Part shown: positions 25,411 to 33,604 of the stretch, piece after piece
Layout of the letters: each line of letters starts with the position of its first letter
How positions within the stretch are numbered: the first letter of the stretch is position 1
From: an uncultured Duodenibacillus sp.
GTDB taxonomy: Bacteria; Pseudomonadota; Gammaproteobacteria; Burkholderiales; Burkholderiaceae_F
NCBI GenBank assembly: GCA_944388865.1
Contig: CALXKM010000037.1
Coordinates: 1-41,295 of the forward strand
Direction of reading: 5' to 3'
DNA: 41,295 nucleotides
The notes under the pieces: model-generated
Seen by the model: the letters and a program-made list of their open reading frames with translations, nothing else
What the model was told of the DNA's origin: nothing
Database searches by the model: none
Program-made: the position numbers and the translations under genes

Positions 25411-25830
25411 ATGGAAAACAACAGCACGATCGTGCTTCCACTGTCGCAGCCAAGTTTTAAGCCCTACCTCCTGCAGGCGCTTCTTGACTGGTGCGAAAGC
25501 GAAGGATATACGCCCTACATGCTTGTGAGCGTTGACGATGCCACGCGCGTGCCGCGCGAGTTCGTCAATCCAGACAACACCATTGTGCTGTGCGTCTCCG
25601 AGCAGGCCACCAAGGATTTTGAGATCGACTCGCAAGCCGTGTCGTTTCAGGCCAGATTTGGCGAAGGCATTCGCAGCATCTACGTTCCTGTGGGCCGCGT
25701 AGCAGCCATCTACCCCAAGGAGAATACCGACTTGGTAAGCTACTTCCCGGTCTACGAGACAAAGTCCTCGGAGAACAAAGCCGAAACTGAGGACGATGAC
25801 GACGATCTGCCAACCTTTACGAAGCTCTAA
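25411..25830 (+). CDS. sspB: ClpXP protease specificity-enhancing factor SspB
   Basis: A 139-residue adaptor that delivers ssrA-tagged proteins to ClpXP. The folded substrate-binding domain (about 12-110) begins PSFKPYLLQALLDWCESEGYTP and includes the RFGEGIRSIYVPV strand region. An acidic disordered linker (EDDDDDLPT) ends in a short hydrophobic/basic tail, TFTKL, which fits the ClpX-binding XB peptide. The ATG at 25411 is preferred because GGAA lies just upstream; an in-frame ATG at 25399 would add four residues. Confidence 0.92.
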   Translation: MENNSTIVLPLSQPSFKPYLLQALLDWCESEGYTPYMLVSVDDATRVPREFVNPDNTIVLCVSEQATKDFEIDSQAVSFQARFGEGIRSIYVPVGRVAAIYPKENTDLVSYFPVYETKSSENKAETEDDDDDLPTFTKL

Positions 25831-25844
25831 TCATTCGGTAAAAT
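25816..25844 (+). promoter_or_regulatory. Promoter of tRNA-Thr
   Basis: A -35 TTTACG (25816-25821) and a -10 TAAAAT (25839-25844) are separated by 17 bp, with initiation about 4 nt before the tRNA 5' end. The -35 lies inside the last codons of sspB. Confidence 0.65.
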
Positions 25845-25854
25845 CACGCGACTT

Positions 25855-25930
<76 letters not shown>

Positions 25931-25937
25931 GTACACT

Positions 25938-25967
25938 AAAGCACGCCCTCTGTGGCGTGCTTTTTTT
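25938..25967 (+). terminator. Intrinsic terminator of tRNA-Thr
   Basis: GCACGCC (25941-25947) pairs with GGCGTGC (25954-25960), extended by AAA/TTT, and seven T follow at 25961-25967. It is a textbook terminator. Confidence 0.92.
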
Positions 25968-26024
25968 ATTCCTACAACTTGACCTGTAACTCATTGAATT
26001 TGTTAAAAATTTCAAAAGTTCTTC

Positions 26025-26080
26025 GGTTCTTCAGGAAAAATGGGTTAACCATGAAGTTTCCCCATTTTTCCTGAAGAACC
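26025..26080. repeat. Perfect 20-bp inverted repeat with 16-nt spacer
   Basis: The left arm (26025-26044, GGTTCTTCAGGAAAAATGGG) is the exact reverse complement of the right arm (26061-26080). The transcript would fold into an unusually long perfect hairpin. It lies between tRNA-Thr and the 3' end of the AlbA_2-family gene. It lacks T tracts and starts nearly 60 nt after the tRNA terminator. It could be a bidirectional terminator, a dispersed repeat or a trace of integration beside the tRNA. Confidence 0.85.
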
Positions 26081-26115
26081 CTACACATCGCGCTCAGAAT
26101 AAATAGATCTCCTCT

Positions 26116-27594
26116 TTAGACACATAAGCGATAGCGTTGCTTTGGGCTTCCTTTCGGTTCAATCGGCTCTAATTTTTTGTCAGCCACTAACTTCCTAACG
26201 TGATTCCCAATTGTCGAACGTGAGAGACCAGACATTTTCGTTATATCTTTAACGGATAAACTAGAGTGATCACTCAACGCATTTAGGATAGCGTTATCGA
26301 CGTTCTCCCATATGTTTCCAAGCATTTCATCACTTGTACGTCTGCGCTTACTAAATTTCAAAATGAAATAAGTGATGGTGTCTTTAACTGTCGGCGGTGG
26401 CATCAAAGATTTCGCTAGCGCGGCTTCGATCACCATAAAGCCAGTTCCTTTGTTTTCTACAACGAATCCTGATTCGAACGGTGTATAAGTCAGCAATCGT
26501 GAAAGATACTCATTTCGTGTCGACGAAATTCCGTCCTTCCCAAGACTTTCTACAGTCGTGGATCCGTACAGACCACCAGGATTGATAATTTCTAGGCGAT
26601 CCGCATACATATTGATCTGAACTTGCGAGCCTCGGCCCTCAGGAGAATAATCTCTGTGCTGGAGTGCATTAGCGACAGCTTCTCTTACCGCTTCAAGCGG
26701 ATAGTCCGGAATGTCTTTTCGCAAACCGCCTTCAATTACTGCACCGGTATTCATGCGTTGCTGGACAAGGGCAAGTGTTTCCAGAAGCATCTCTGGGATT
26801 GAACCGATAATCTCTTTCGAATTCAGATAGCGAAGCTGCCCTGTTGCTGCTTCGACTTTATCTGTGCCCGGATATACTGAAAAGACAATTTCAAGACGGG
26901 GGAAATACCTTTGAGGAAATGTTCCGGCTGCGAGCAGTCCAGCTATCGTTGGACAAAGTCGATCATTGATTCGGGTTAAAACACCGAGCTGAATCAAAAT
27001 TGTTTCTTTAGAAAGTTTGCCAAAGACACGCGGAAACAATTCTCTCGCTCGTTTGGTAATTCCTTCGATTGTGCCAGAATCAAGATCGTCGATTGATGCA
27101 GCCTCAACCGGCTCGATGTCAAATTGCGGCTGGTGCTGGGATTCAGAAAGACGATCAATTTCGTACGCTGTCAAATGGCGATCACCATCGCCAGAACGAA
27201 TGAAAGCACCGTCGTACATTCCGCGTTTGGAGATGTAGCACGGTTTCATGCGCTTCGGCATTTCCGGTACTTGTGCAACTACCAACATCCGCCCCTCAAA
27301 GCGCACTTTCTCTACTTCCATACGCACGATCGGTGTCATAGCATCACCAATTGTCTGCATCTGGGCGTATATCTTGTTCGCATTGAATCCGTCAGCCGGT
27401 TTGAAACTGTTCTTTTCTGATAAGCCTAGGATGATGGTGCCGCCGCGCATGTTGGAAAAGGCCGAAATCGTCTCCTGCAGTTTTTTGGGAAGTTCCTGCA
27501 CAGATTCTTTGACTTCCCATCGCTGTGTGTCGGTACCGAGACTGCGCATGCGATGAATGGCTTTGATGACTGTTTCTTCATTGAGTTCTGGCAT
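26116..27594 (-). CDS. AlbA_2 (Schlafen-type) putative DNA-binding protein with HATPase-like and winged-helix domains
   Basis: A 492-residue protein. An AlbA_2 domain covers about 15-145 (WEVKESVQELPKKLQETISAF, GGTIILGLSE). A GHKL-like ATPase segment spans about 290-400 (EAVREAVANALQHRDYS, then RLEIINPGGLYG), as in proteins once annotated as RecG-like helicases or transcription regulators. A C-terminal winged helix (about 440-492) has SVKDITKMSGLSRSTIGNHV as its recognition region. No nuclease motif is seen. The coding sequence is visibly AT-richer than its neighbours and sits just beyond tRNA-Thr, suggesting acquisition. Four similar repeats lie upstream (27606-27706). Autoregulation is inferred; no target is known. 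Confidence 0.82.
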   Translation of the reverse strand: MPELNEETVIKAIHRMRSLGTDTQRWEVKESVQELPKKLQETISAFSNMRGGTIILGLSEKNSFKPADGFNANKIYAQMQTIGDAMTPIVRMEVEKVRFEGRMLVVAQVPEMPKRMKPCYISKRGMYDGAFIRSGDGDRHLTAYEIDRLSESQHQPQFDIEPVEAASIDDLDSGTIEGITKRARELFPRVFGKLSKETILIQLGVLTRINDRLCPTIAGLLAAGTFPQRYFPRLEIVFSVYPGTDKVEAATGQLRYLNSKEIIGSIPEMLLETLALVQQRMNTGAVIEGGLRKDIPDYPLEAVREAVANALQHRDYSPEGRGSQVQINMYADRLEIINPGGLYGSTTVESLGKDGISSTRNEYLSRLLTYTPFESGFVVENKGTGFMVIEAALAKSLMPPPTVKDTITYFILKFSKRRRTSDEMLGNIWENVDNAILNALSDHSSLSVKDITKMSGLSRSTIGNHVRKLVADKKLEPIEPKGSPKQRYRLCV

Positions 27595-27951
27595 AGAAAC
27601 CTCACAACCTACCAGCTAAATGTTCGGTTGATGGCTGGTTACCTGCCATTTTATACCTAAATACGCAGTTACCTACCACTTAATTGCCATCTGGTTGGTA
27701 GGTAACAGGCTGCCCAAAAATCTCGCGTAGCAACAAGGCTATCCTAATCCGCCCTACGCTTAAGCCTATAAACAGCAGCAAGGATTACACTAGCGGGTTA
27801 TTCTTCAAAACTTCAGATGCTGTCCAACGGAAGATCACGGCGTTTTCTGCTGCGCCCCCTTCCCTGACAGGAAAAAGACAACTGAGCCTTTCAAATCGGA
27901 GGGCTCGGGCTCTAAGCACAACACAACAACAATTACTCGGGAGAATTCCAG
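27595..27951. other. Intergenic region between the AlbA_2 regulator and the NSS transporter
   Basis: A 357-bp divergent gap without a gene. The part nearest the AlbA_2 gene holds the repeat array (27606-27706). A possible -10 TATAAA for the transporter lies at 27767-27772 without a convincing -35. The remaining leader of about 180 nt has a small GAGCC/GGCTC hairpin and ends with GGGAG at 27939-27943. I see no recognisable riboswitch or leader peptide. Confidence 0.5.
27606..27706. promoter_or_regulatory. Phased array of four GTTACCTACCA-like operator repeats
   Basis: Copies lie at 27606-27614 (AACCTACCA), 27638-27648 (GTTACCTGCCA), 27668-27678 (GTTACCTACCA) and, inverted, 27696-27706 (TGGTAGGTAAC). 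The steps are about 30, 30 and 28 bp, close to three helical turns. All lie within about 115 bp upstream of the AlbA_2 regulator start at 27594, a likely autoregulatory operator. Confidence 0.6.
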
Positions 27952-29349
27952 GTGAGTACACGCCAGACCTGGTCAAGCCGCTTGACCTACATTCTGACTG
28001 TAGCCGGCGCAACAATCGGCTTTGGCGCCACGTGGCGCTTTCCATACCTTGTCGGTGAAAATGGCGGCGGCGCATACGTGCTGACATTTATTGCCGTCAT
28101 GATGCTCGTCGGCATCCCGATCATTCTTGTTGAAAACGTCATCGGCCGCAGAGCACAGGCCAACAGCGTAGACGCCTTTGCGCTCGCTGTTCGCGATCCT
28201 GCGCAAAAGGCAAGCCCGCTATGGAAAATTTTCGGCTACACGGGCCTCATTGGCGCTTTTGGCATTCTTGCCTACTACATGGTGATCGGCGGCTGGGTCT
28301 TTTCCTACATCTGGCACATTCTGCTCGGCGCGGCAGGCTTCTCGGGCGGGTTGGATCTGTCTAGCCCCATCACAAAAGAAATCACCGAGAGCTTTTACTT
28401 CGAAAGCATTGAAAATTCGCCCTTTGCCATTGCCTGCTTCACGCTCTTTTTTGTCTTCATCAATTGGATCATCCTCAGAAAAGGGGTTATCAGCGGCATT
28501 GAGCGCTCCGTGAAGTATCTGATGCCTCTGTTGTTTTTGTGCCTGCTGATCATGGTGATTCGCAATCTGACGCTTGACAACGCCGCTGAAGGCGTGCGCT
28601 TTTATCTGACGCCGGACTTTTCAAAAATCACGCCTAAGCTTTTGCTTGATGTGCTCGGGCAAGTCTTCTTTGCTCTCTCGCTTGGCTTTGGCGTCATGAT
28701 CACGCTCTCTTCGCACCTCAACCGTCAGGAAGACATGGTCAAAACCGCCGTCATCACCGGCGTGGTCAATACGCTTGTGGCCGTCATGGCGGGCTTTATG
28801 ATCTTCCCGTCGCTTTTTAGCGCACACTTGGCTCCTGACTCCGGCCCCTCGCTCGTTTTCAAGTCGCTGCCGATCGCATTTTCTGAAATGCCTTTCGGCA
28901 ACTTCTTTGCCATCGTGTTTTTCGTGCTGCTCGTCATTGCCGCGCTCACCACGTCGCTCACCATCTATCAGGTCATCATCTGCGTGCTCGTTGAACGGCT
29001 GCGCGCCAGACTGCAGGAGGCCATCAACCTGACGCTGGGCGGCATCTTCGTCTTCGGCAACATTCCCTGCATCCTTGCCTATGGTCCCTGGCGCGACGTA
29101 CGCATTCTGGACAGAAATATTTTTGATGCTTTTGACTTCGTAAGCGGCAACATCTGCTTTGTGCTTACGGCGCTAGGCGCCACGATTTTCGTCGGCTGGG
29201 TCATGAAGAGCGAGGCACTCGAAGAAATCGACAACCGCGGCGCACTGCCGCACAAGACAACCGCCCTTTGGTACGCCCTTGTGCGCTATGCGATTCCTCT
29301 TGTCATCATTGCCATCTTCATCTACGGCTTAAGAAGCTTCTTTTCGTGA
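27952..29349 (+). CDS. Sodium-dependent transporter of the neurotransmitter:sodium symporter (NSS/SLC6) family
   Basis: A 465-residue inner-membrane protein with about 11-12 hydrophobic segments, the size of bacterial NSS proteins such as LeuT, Tyt1 and TnaT. The first helix has the family signature: LTYILTVAGATIGFGATWRF followed by PYLVGENGGGAY, covering the sodium and substrate sites in the broken TM1. Other bacterial members carry amino acids, often Trp, Tyr or Leu; the substrate here cannot be read. The start is a GTG at 27952 with GGGAG eight nt upstream. It stands alone, divergent from the AlbA_2 regulator and facing the outer-membrane protein gene. Confidence 0.92.
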   Translation: MSTRQTWSSRLTYILTVAGATIGFGATWRFPYLVGENGGGAYVLTFIAVMMLVGIPIILVENVIGRRAQANSVDAFALAVRDPAQKASPLWKIFGYTGLIGAFGILAYYMVIGGWVFSYIWHILLGAAGFSGGLDLSSPITKEITESFYFESIENSPFAIACFTLFFVFINWIILRKGVISGIERSVKYLMPLLFLCLLIMVIRNLTLDNAAEGVRFYLTPDFSKITPKLLLDVLGQVFFALSLGFGVMITLSSHLNRQEDMVKTAVITGVVNTLVAVMAGFMIFPSLFSAHLAPDSGPSLVFKSLPIAFSEMPFGNFFAIVFFVLLVIAALTTSLTIYQVIICVLVERLRARLQEAINLTLGGIFVFGNIPCILAYGPWRDVRILDRNIFDAFDFVSGNICFVLTALGATIFVGWVMKSEALEEIDNRGALPHKTTALWYALVRYAIPLVIIAIFIYGLRSFFS

Positions 29350-29358
29350 CGAATCATC

Positions 29359-29401
29359 CTTCGGCTCAGCGGCAAGGCCTAAAAGCGCCACTGAGCCGAA
29401 G
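29359..29401. terminator. Hairpin at the convergent gene ends
   Basis: CTTCGGCTCAG (29359-29369) pairs over 11 bp with CTGAGCCGAAG (29391-29401). The right arm lies within the last codons of the minus-strand outer-membrane protein gene. There is no T tract after it on the plus strand. Confidence 0.5.
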
Positions 29402-31004
29402 TGCTCAAGGCGTACTCCGTGTAATCGCCCGAGCGCTCATGGGCTGCGTCAAACCTAAGCGACCAGTACTTTCGCTCAAGCCCAATGCCCAGTCCTGCCC
29501 TGGCATACATTCTGTTTTTCTCGTCATAGCTTCCAAAGCGCCGGTTGAGATACTCGAATTCAGAAGCAAAGGAAGGATCGGTCAGGTACGTTGCCTTCAA
29601 GTGCGCGCTTGATGTCCAATCCGTACGGGCAAATCTAAACGAGCTATTCCAATAAGCTCTGGCAAAAAAAGCTCCTGCCAGCCGCATTGAATCCGAGTCT
29701 GCATCCCGCTTGCCGTCGAGATGCTCGACTCTAAGCCACCCACCGGCCAATTCCGCCCCAACGGCATGCACTCTGCCCAGCGGAAGCTCTGCTCCCAGAA
29801 GCGCCTCTCCGTATAAGTACTGCAAAGCCTGAGGATCTTCGTCATCAGCATCAGCCGACGAGAGACTGCGTTCGGCGCTTGAGTACCCATAATCAGCCCG
29901 CAGCCTGAAGTGAGTGTTTTTTGCAAAATCGCGGCGCACCGACATGCCCGCGCCCAAAAGCGAAGACGTTGCATTTTGGCCCGCATAAAAGTTCTGCAGA
30001 TTTTCGTGCGAGGCCGTCACATAGCCTTTGAAAACCCATTGGCGATCATCACCCATCACAGCCAGAGCACGCAGCACAGCATCGCCGCCCGAGGCATCAG
30101 TGGCCCGAATGCCCTCGTAGCTATATTTGAGAGACCATGGCGTGAGCTCCCAGTGCCAACCTGGATTTTCAGAATAATCTCGAATGCCGGGAATGTTTCG
30201 CGCCGACAAAAAGGATGAAAAGTTTGCGTTTGTATGCAACCCAAATCCACCGGCCTCATCGACCAGAGCGCTTGCCTTCTCGGTGGCAAAACGCAGCCTG
30301 ACGCGGCGCCAGTCAGTCTCATCCGATGTCAGCGACACATGCGTCATCGTGCTCGCATTGACGCCCAGAGAGAACATCTCGCCAAACTGCCCCGCATCCT
30401 GCGTCTGCATCACATTTGCGATGCCGGCGTAAACAGCCTTTGCTGGACGAATGCGCACCTGCTGTACGCCTTGCTGATCATCTTTGACAAACCATACGAA
30501 GCCCGAGCCCGCATCAGCCGAACGAAACTCGGCCGGATCAAAGAAGTTTTCGACAGCGGCTGTATTGCGCGCGCTTTGCATCATGAGCACATCGCTCTCG
30601 GCAATGAATGCCCGGTAGAGTTCCTGAAAGCCGCCCTTGGCCAAAGGTCTTTGCAGGCCTTGAACACTACCCGCATAATCTTCTGCCCGCACATGATCAA
30701 GCAGTCCTTGAGCACAATCAGCGCAAAGCACAAGACTTCTCTGACCGGGCGGGGAACTTGCAAAAACGCGCACCGACATCACGCCGTCTTTCGATGAGAC
30801 AATCACAAGACGGCTTTGCGCCTCTTCGTTGAGCTGAGCGGCAATTGAGGCTTCGTTGACATCGTCATAGGTGAGGCTGCCCTGCACAGGATCCTGAGCC
30901 TGCAATTTGTGCAGAAAGCTCATGGCACAGGTTCCTGAGGCCGCCGAGGCGATCAACAAAACCTCAGCAGCCAGACAAACCCGCCTCAGCGCACGCTTCT
31001 TCAT
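29379..31004 (-). CDS. Putative outer-membrane beta-barrel protein (autotransporter-barrel-like)
   Basis: A 541-residue protein not matched to a named family. The ATG at 31004 starts a signal peptide (MKKRALRRVC, then a hydrophobic run ending near TCAMS). The middle region has a CADC pair. The C-terminal portion of about 250-300 residues shows alternating polar/aromatic strands (HFRLRADYGYSSAE, RMYARAGLGIGLERKYWSLR). It ends ALSTSAQWRF, with a terminal Phe as BAM-targeted barrels require. This resembles the 12-strand barrel of autotransporters, but the N-terminal part of about 250 residues lacks recognisable passenger repeats. It begins 11 nt after the lyase stop without a clear ribosome binding site, suggesting co-transcription and coupling. 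Confidence 0.75.
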   Translation of the reverse strand: MKKRALRRVCLAAEVLLIASAASGTCAMSFLHKLQAQDPVQGSLTYDDVNEASIAAQLNEEAQSRLVIVSSKDGVMSVRVFASSPPGQRSLVLCADCAQGLLDHVRAEDYAGSVQGLQRPLAKGGFQELYRAFIAESDVLMMQSARNTAAVENFFDPAEFRSADAGSGFVWFVKDDQQGVQQVRIRPAKAVYAGIANVMQTQDAGQFGEMFSLGVNASTMTHVSLTSDETDWRRVRLRFATEKASALVDEAGGFGLHTNANFSSFLSARNIPGIRDYSENPGWHWELTPWSLKYSYEGIRATDASGGDAVLRALAVMGDDRQWVFKGYVTASHENLQNFYAGQNATSSLLGAGMSVRRDFAKNTHFRLRADYGYSSAERSLSSADADDEDPQALQYLYGEALLGAELPLGRVHAVGAELAGGWLRVEHLDGKRDADSDSMRLAGAFFARAYWNSSFRFARTDWTSSAHLKATYLTDPSFASEFEYLNRRFGSYDEKNRMYARAGLGIGLERKYWSLRFDAAHERSGDYTEYALSTSAQWRF

Positions 31005-31015
31005 CGTCAGATGAT

Positions 31016-32371
31016 CTAACCCGCCTTGGCTGACCACTTGTCCACAACGCGGTCAACAAAATCTGCCGCACGCCCCAAATAGCTGTGCGCATCAAGCATT
31101 CGGTCGACTTCTTCTTCAGAAAAGCTCTCCGTCACCTCTGGCATCCTCATCAGGACATCTTTAAGCGGCACTTCCTGCTCGTAGGCTTTCATGCAGCCCT
31201 CGTAGACGATGTCGTGCGCTGTGTAGCGCCCGAGCTTGCCTGCCAGATGCATCATCACGCACTCGCTCATCATCAATCCCTTTTGCGCATTGAGATTGCG
31301 CTCCATATGCTCGGGATAGACAATGAGGTTTTCAAGAATATTTCTGCTCTTTTGCAGTGCGCAGGCCATCAGGTGGCAGGCGCGCGGAATCGCCTCCCAC
31401 TCAGAAATAAAGCACGACCAGTCGCGTTCGTTTTCGTTGATCATTGCCTCGGTCATCAAGGGCGCAATGCTGCGCACGCCGCGGCACAGGGCAAGCACAT
31501 TTTCGAGCACCGCCGGATTGCGCTTGTGCGGCATCGTTGAGGAACCGACCTTGCCCGCGAAAAATGGCTCTTCGAGCTCCAAAATTTCCGTACGCTGCAG
31601 CGTAAAGATTTCATGATTGATGCGTCCGAGCGTGCCCGCGCACAACGCCAGCACGCTGATGAATTCGGCCTGATTGTCACGCGCGACATGCCAGGCGATG
31701 ACAGGCGTTTTGAGCCCCAAGATCTGCATGACGCGCTCTTGCGTTTCAAGTCCCTTTTCAGGCTCCGAAGCAAGCGTGCCGACTGCGCCCGACATTTCCC
31801 CCACAAAAAGGCGCTTTTCGATTTCCTCCAATCGTTCAATGCCGCGGCCTAGTTCATCTGCCCAAACCGCAGCTTTGTAGCCAAAGGTAATCGGAATGGC
31901 ATGCACAACATGCGTACGCCCGGCCATTGCCGTGTTGCGATACTTTTGCGCGAGCGCCAAAGCATATTTAAGACACACCTTCATGTCGCGCACAATGACT
32001 TCGTGCGATTCGCGCTCAAGCAGCACGAGCGCCGTATCCATGATGTCCTGACTAGTAGCGCCCCAGTGCACGAACTCTCCGACATCTCCGGGCAGCGCAG
32101 CCTTGAAGGCTTTTAGCAGCGGCACAAGAGTAATTGAGCTTTTGAAGTATTCGCCAATTGAGGGCACGTCAATAAGCGCGGCATCGGCATGCTCGACGAT
32201 GCTCTGAGCCTTGTCGCGAGGAATAACGCCGAGTTCGCCCTGGGCTTGGGCCAAAGCGGCCTCAACATCAAGCCATTTCTGCACCCAGGATTCATCCGAC
32301 CAGATCCTGCGCATCTCGTCCGTGCTGAACAAACACCCATGTATCATGCTGTCGATTGCTGTAGAGGCCAT
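31016..32371 (-). CDS. Fumarase/aspartase-superfamily lyase (adenylosuccinate lyase / carboxymuconate cycloisomerase type)
   Basis: A 451-residue soluble enzyme of the class-II fumarase/aspartase superfamily, whose members eliminate or add across a fumarate-like bond. The signature loop GSSTMPHKRNP is at 276-286, the substrate motif HWGATSQDIMDTA at 102-114 and GRTHVVHAIPITFG at 151-164. The last keeps the adenylosuccinate-lyase-type His. The RHDV-type His motif of true PurB is absent, and the stretch SSITLVPLLKAF reads more like carboxymuconate cycloisomerases. It is therefore probably not the housekeeping PurB, and the substrate is unknown. AGGAG lies 6 nt before the ATG. It lies between the LysR regulator gene and the outer-membrane protein gene. 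Confidence 0.82.
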   Translation of the reverse strand: MASTAIDSMIHGCLFSTDEMRRIWSDESWVQKWLDVEAALAQAQGELGVIPRDKAQSIVEHADAALIDVPSIGEYFKSSITLVPLLKAFKAALPGDVGEFVHWGATSQDIMDTALVLLERESHEVIVRDMKVCLKYALALAQKYRNTAMAGRTHVVHAIPITFGYKAAVWADELGRGIERLEEIEKRLFVGEMSGAVGTLASEPEKGLETQERVMQILGLKTPVIAWHVARDNQAEFISVLALCAGTLGRINHEIFTLQRTEILELEEPFFAGKVGSSTMPHKRNPAVLENVLALCRGVRSIAPLMTEAMINENERDWSCFISEWEAIPRACHLMACALQKSRNILENLIVYPEHMERNLNAQKGLMMSECVMMHLAGKLGRYTAHDIVYEGCMKAYEQEVPLKDVLMRMPEVTESFSEEEVDRMLDAHSYLGRAADFVDRVVDKWSAKAG

Positions 32372-32482
32372 GATCTACTCCTAATGCTCGAAAAAATTGC
32401 TGAATTCCTAGTCCGAAGAAAAAAGGACCTGTCAGCACCATAAAGTACTACATCAGCGCCGCTTTGGCGTCATTGCGTGCCG

Positions 32483-33436
32483 CTATTTTTTGAGCTGCGC
32501 GATGTATTCTTGAATTTCTTGCGCACGAATTCTGGAAGCTCGGGCCTCATGCGCGGCAAACCACCGGCAAAAACTCATCAGACGCGTATTGCTCATGCCG
32601 GTGCGCGAAGCCGCAAGCGTCATGTGCCAAGCCGGCCGATGCCAGCCGGGCAAAACAACCTGCACAAGTCCTGCCTCAATTTCGGCTTTGAAGGCGTGAA
32701 ACGAGAAATCGATGGCGATGCCTTCGCCAGCCAAAAGCGCCTCGCGTCCTGAGGGAATGTCGCCGCTAAAGGCCACCCGGGCACTCATTAAAGGCACGCA
32801 TTGTCCTTCGCACTCGAGCTGCTTGGTCACCGGGTAGTGCCGCCCCGAGCGTACGATAACCGCATGGTCAATCAAATCGCGCGGATGCTCAGGAATGCCG
32901 CAGCGGGCAAGGTACGCGGGGCTGGCGAGCAGACAATTGCCGATTTCATTGACGCGCCACAGCAGCAAGCCTTCAGCCGGCGGTCTGTAAGGCAAATAAG
33001 CGACATCGGCCTTGCCGTCAAGCACATCCTGATGATCGGCGTCTGAGACCGTCACAAACCGCATCGCCGGATCGATCTTTTCGTAGCTTTTAATAACGGC
33101 AAAAAGGCCTCGCCGCGGCACATTGACCGGAATGCCGAGATTGACCGAAAACGGAATGCTTCTGCAGGCTCGGCAGACGCTTTGCAGTCGATCAAAGCTT
33201 TCCGCAAAGCTCTCGACGGCGGGCAGAATCGAGACCGCCTCCTGGGTAAGCTTGGCCGGTCTGCTGAAATGATCGATTAGCTTAAATCCCAATTCTTCTT
33301 CAAGCCGCCGCAGCAGTCTTGAGCAGGCCGCAATATCCATGCCTGCAGCAACGGCAGCTTCAGAAATTCCGCCTCCTTGCGCAAGCGAAAGCAAAAGCTT
33401 CCATGCCGCCAGGTTTTCCGTCGCGTTTCGAGCCAT
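32483..33436 (-). CDS. LysR-family transcriptional regulator
   Basis: A 317-residue LysR-type regulator. The N-terminal winged helix (about 8-65) includes GGGISEAAVAAGMDIAACSR and LLRRLEEELGFKLIDHF, which deviates from the usual Phe-rich LTTR consensus but keeps its spacing. The effector-binding domain covers about 95-300. The ATG at 33436 gives the family N-terminus; an upstream in-frame extension would run through the operator region and is rejected. It is divergent from the Tat-exported flavoprotein and lies upstream of the lyase. It most likely senses the substrate of that system. An AATTTGT-N7-ACAAATT box overlaps its own -10. Confidence 0.9.
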   Translation of the reverse strand: MARNATENLAAWKLLLSLAQGGGISEAAVAAGMDIAACSRLLRRLEEELGFKLIDHFSRPAKLTQEAVSILPAVESFAESFDRLQSVCRACRSIPFSVNLGIPVNVPRRGLFAVIKSYEKIDPAMRFVTVSDADHQDVLDGKADVAYLPYRPPAEGLLLWRVNEIGNCLLASPAYLARCGIPEHPRDLIDHAVIVRSGRHYPVTKQLECEGQCVPLMSARVAFSGDIPSGREALLAGEGIAIDFSFHAFKAEIEAGLVQVVLPGWHRPAWHMTLAASRTGMSNTRLMSFCRWFAAHEARASRIRAQEIQEYIAQLKK

Positions 33437-33448
33437 TTCACTGTGCTT

Positions 33449-33472
33449 AATTTGTTGTTTTGACAAATTATA
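33449..33472. promoter_or_regulatory. LysR-type operator overlapping the regulator promoter
   Basis: AATTTGT (33449-33455) and ACAAATT (33463-33469) form a perfect 7-bp dyad with a 7-bp spacer, fitting the T-N11-A LTTR rule. A minus-strand -10 TATAAT (33467-33472) overlaps the right arm, and a plus-strand TTGACA (33460-33465) lies within it. Binding would repress the regulator and could control the divergent flavoprotein gene. Confidence 0.7.
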
Positions 33473-33604
33473 TTTTCTTTTAGGACGGCAAAAATTTGGT
33501 TTTTCGTTAAGACTGAAGCCGTGGGCAGCCGCTTGATTTTTTACACAAGAATCCACGCGGCTGCTGCATGCATAACGCATCTACTGCTAGAGGAGAAAAA
33601 ACAC

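Noticed and set aside
31016-32371. Naming the lyase PurB
   Set aside because: It belongs to the superfamily, but the RHDV-type His motif of PurB is missing and the neighbourhood is not purine-related, so only a superfamily name is given.
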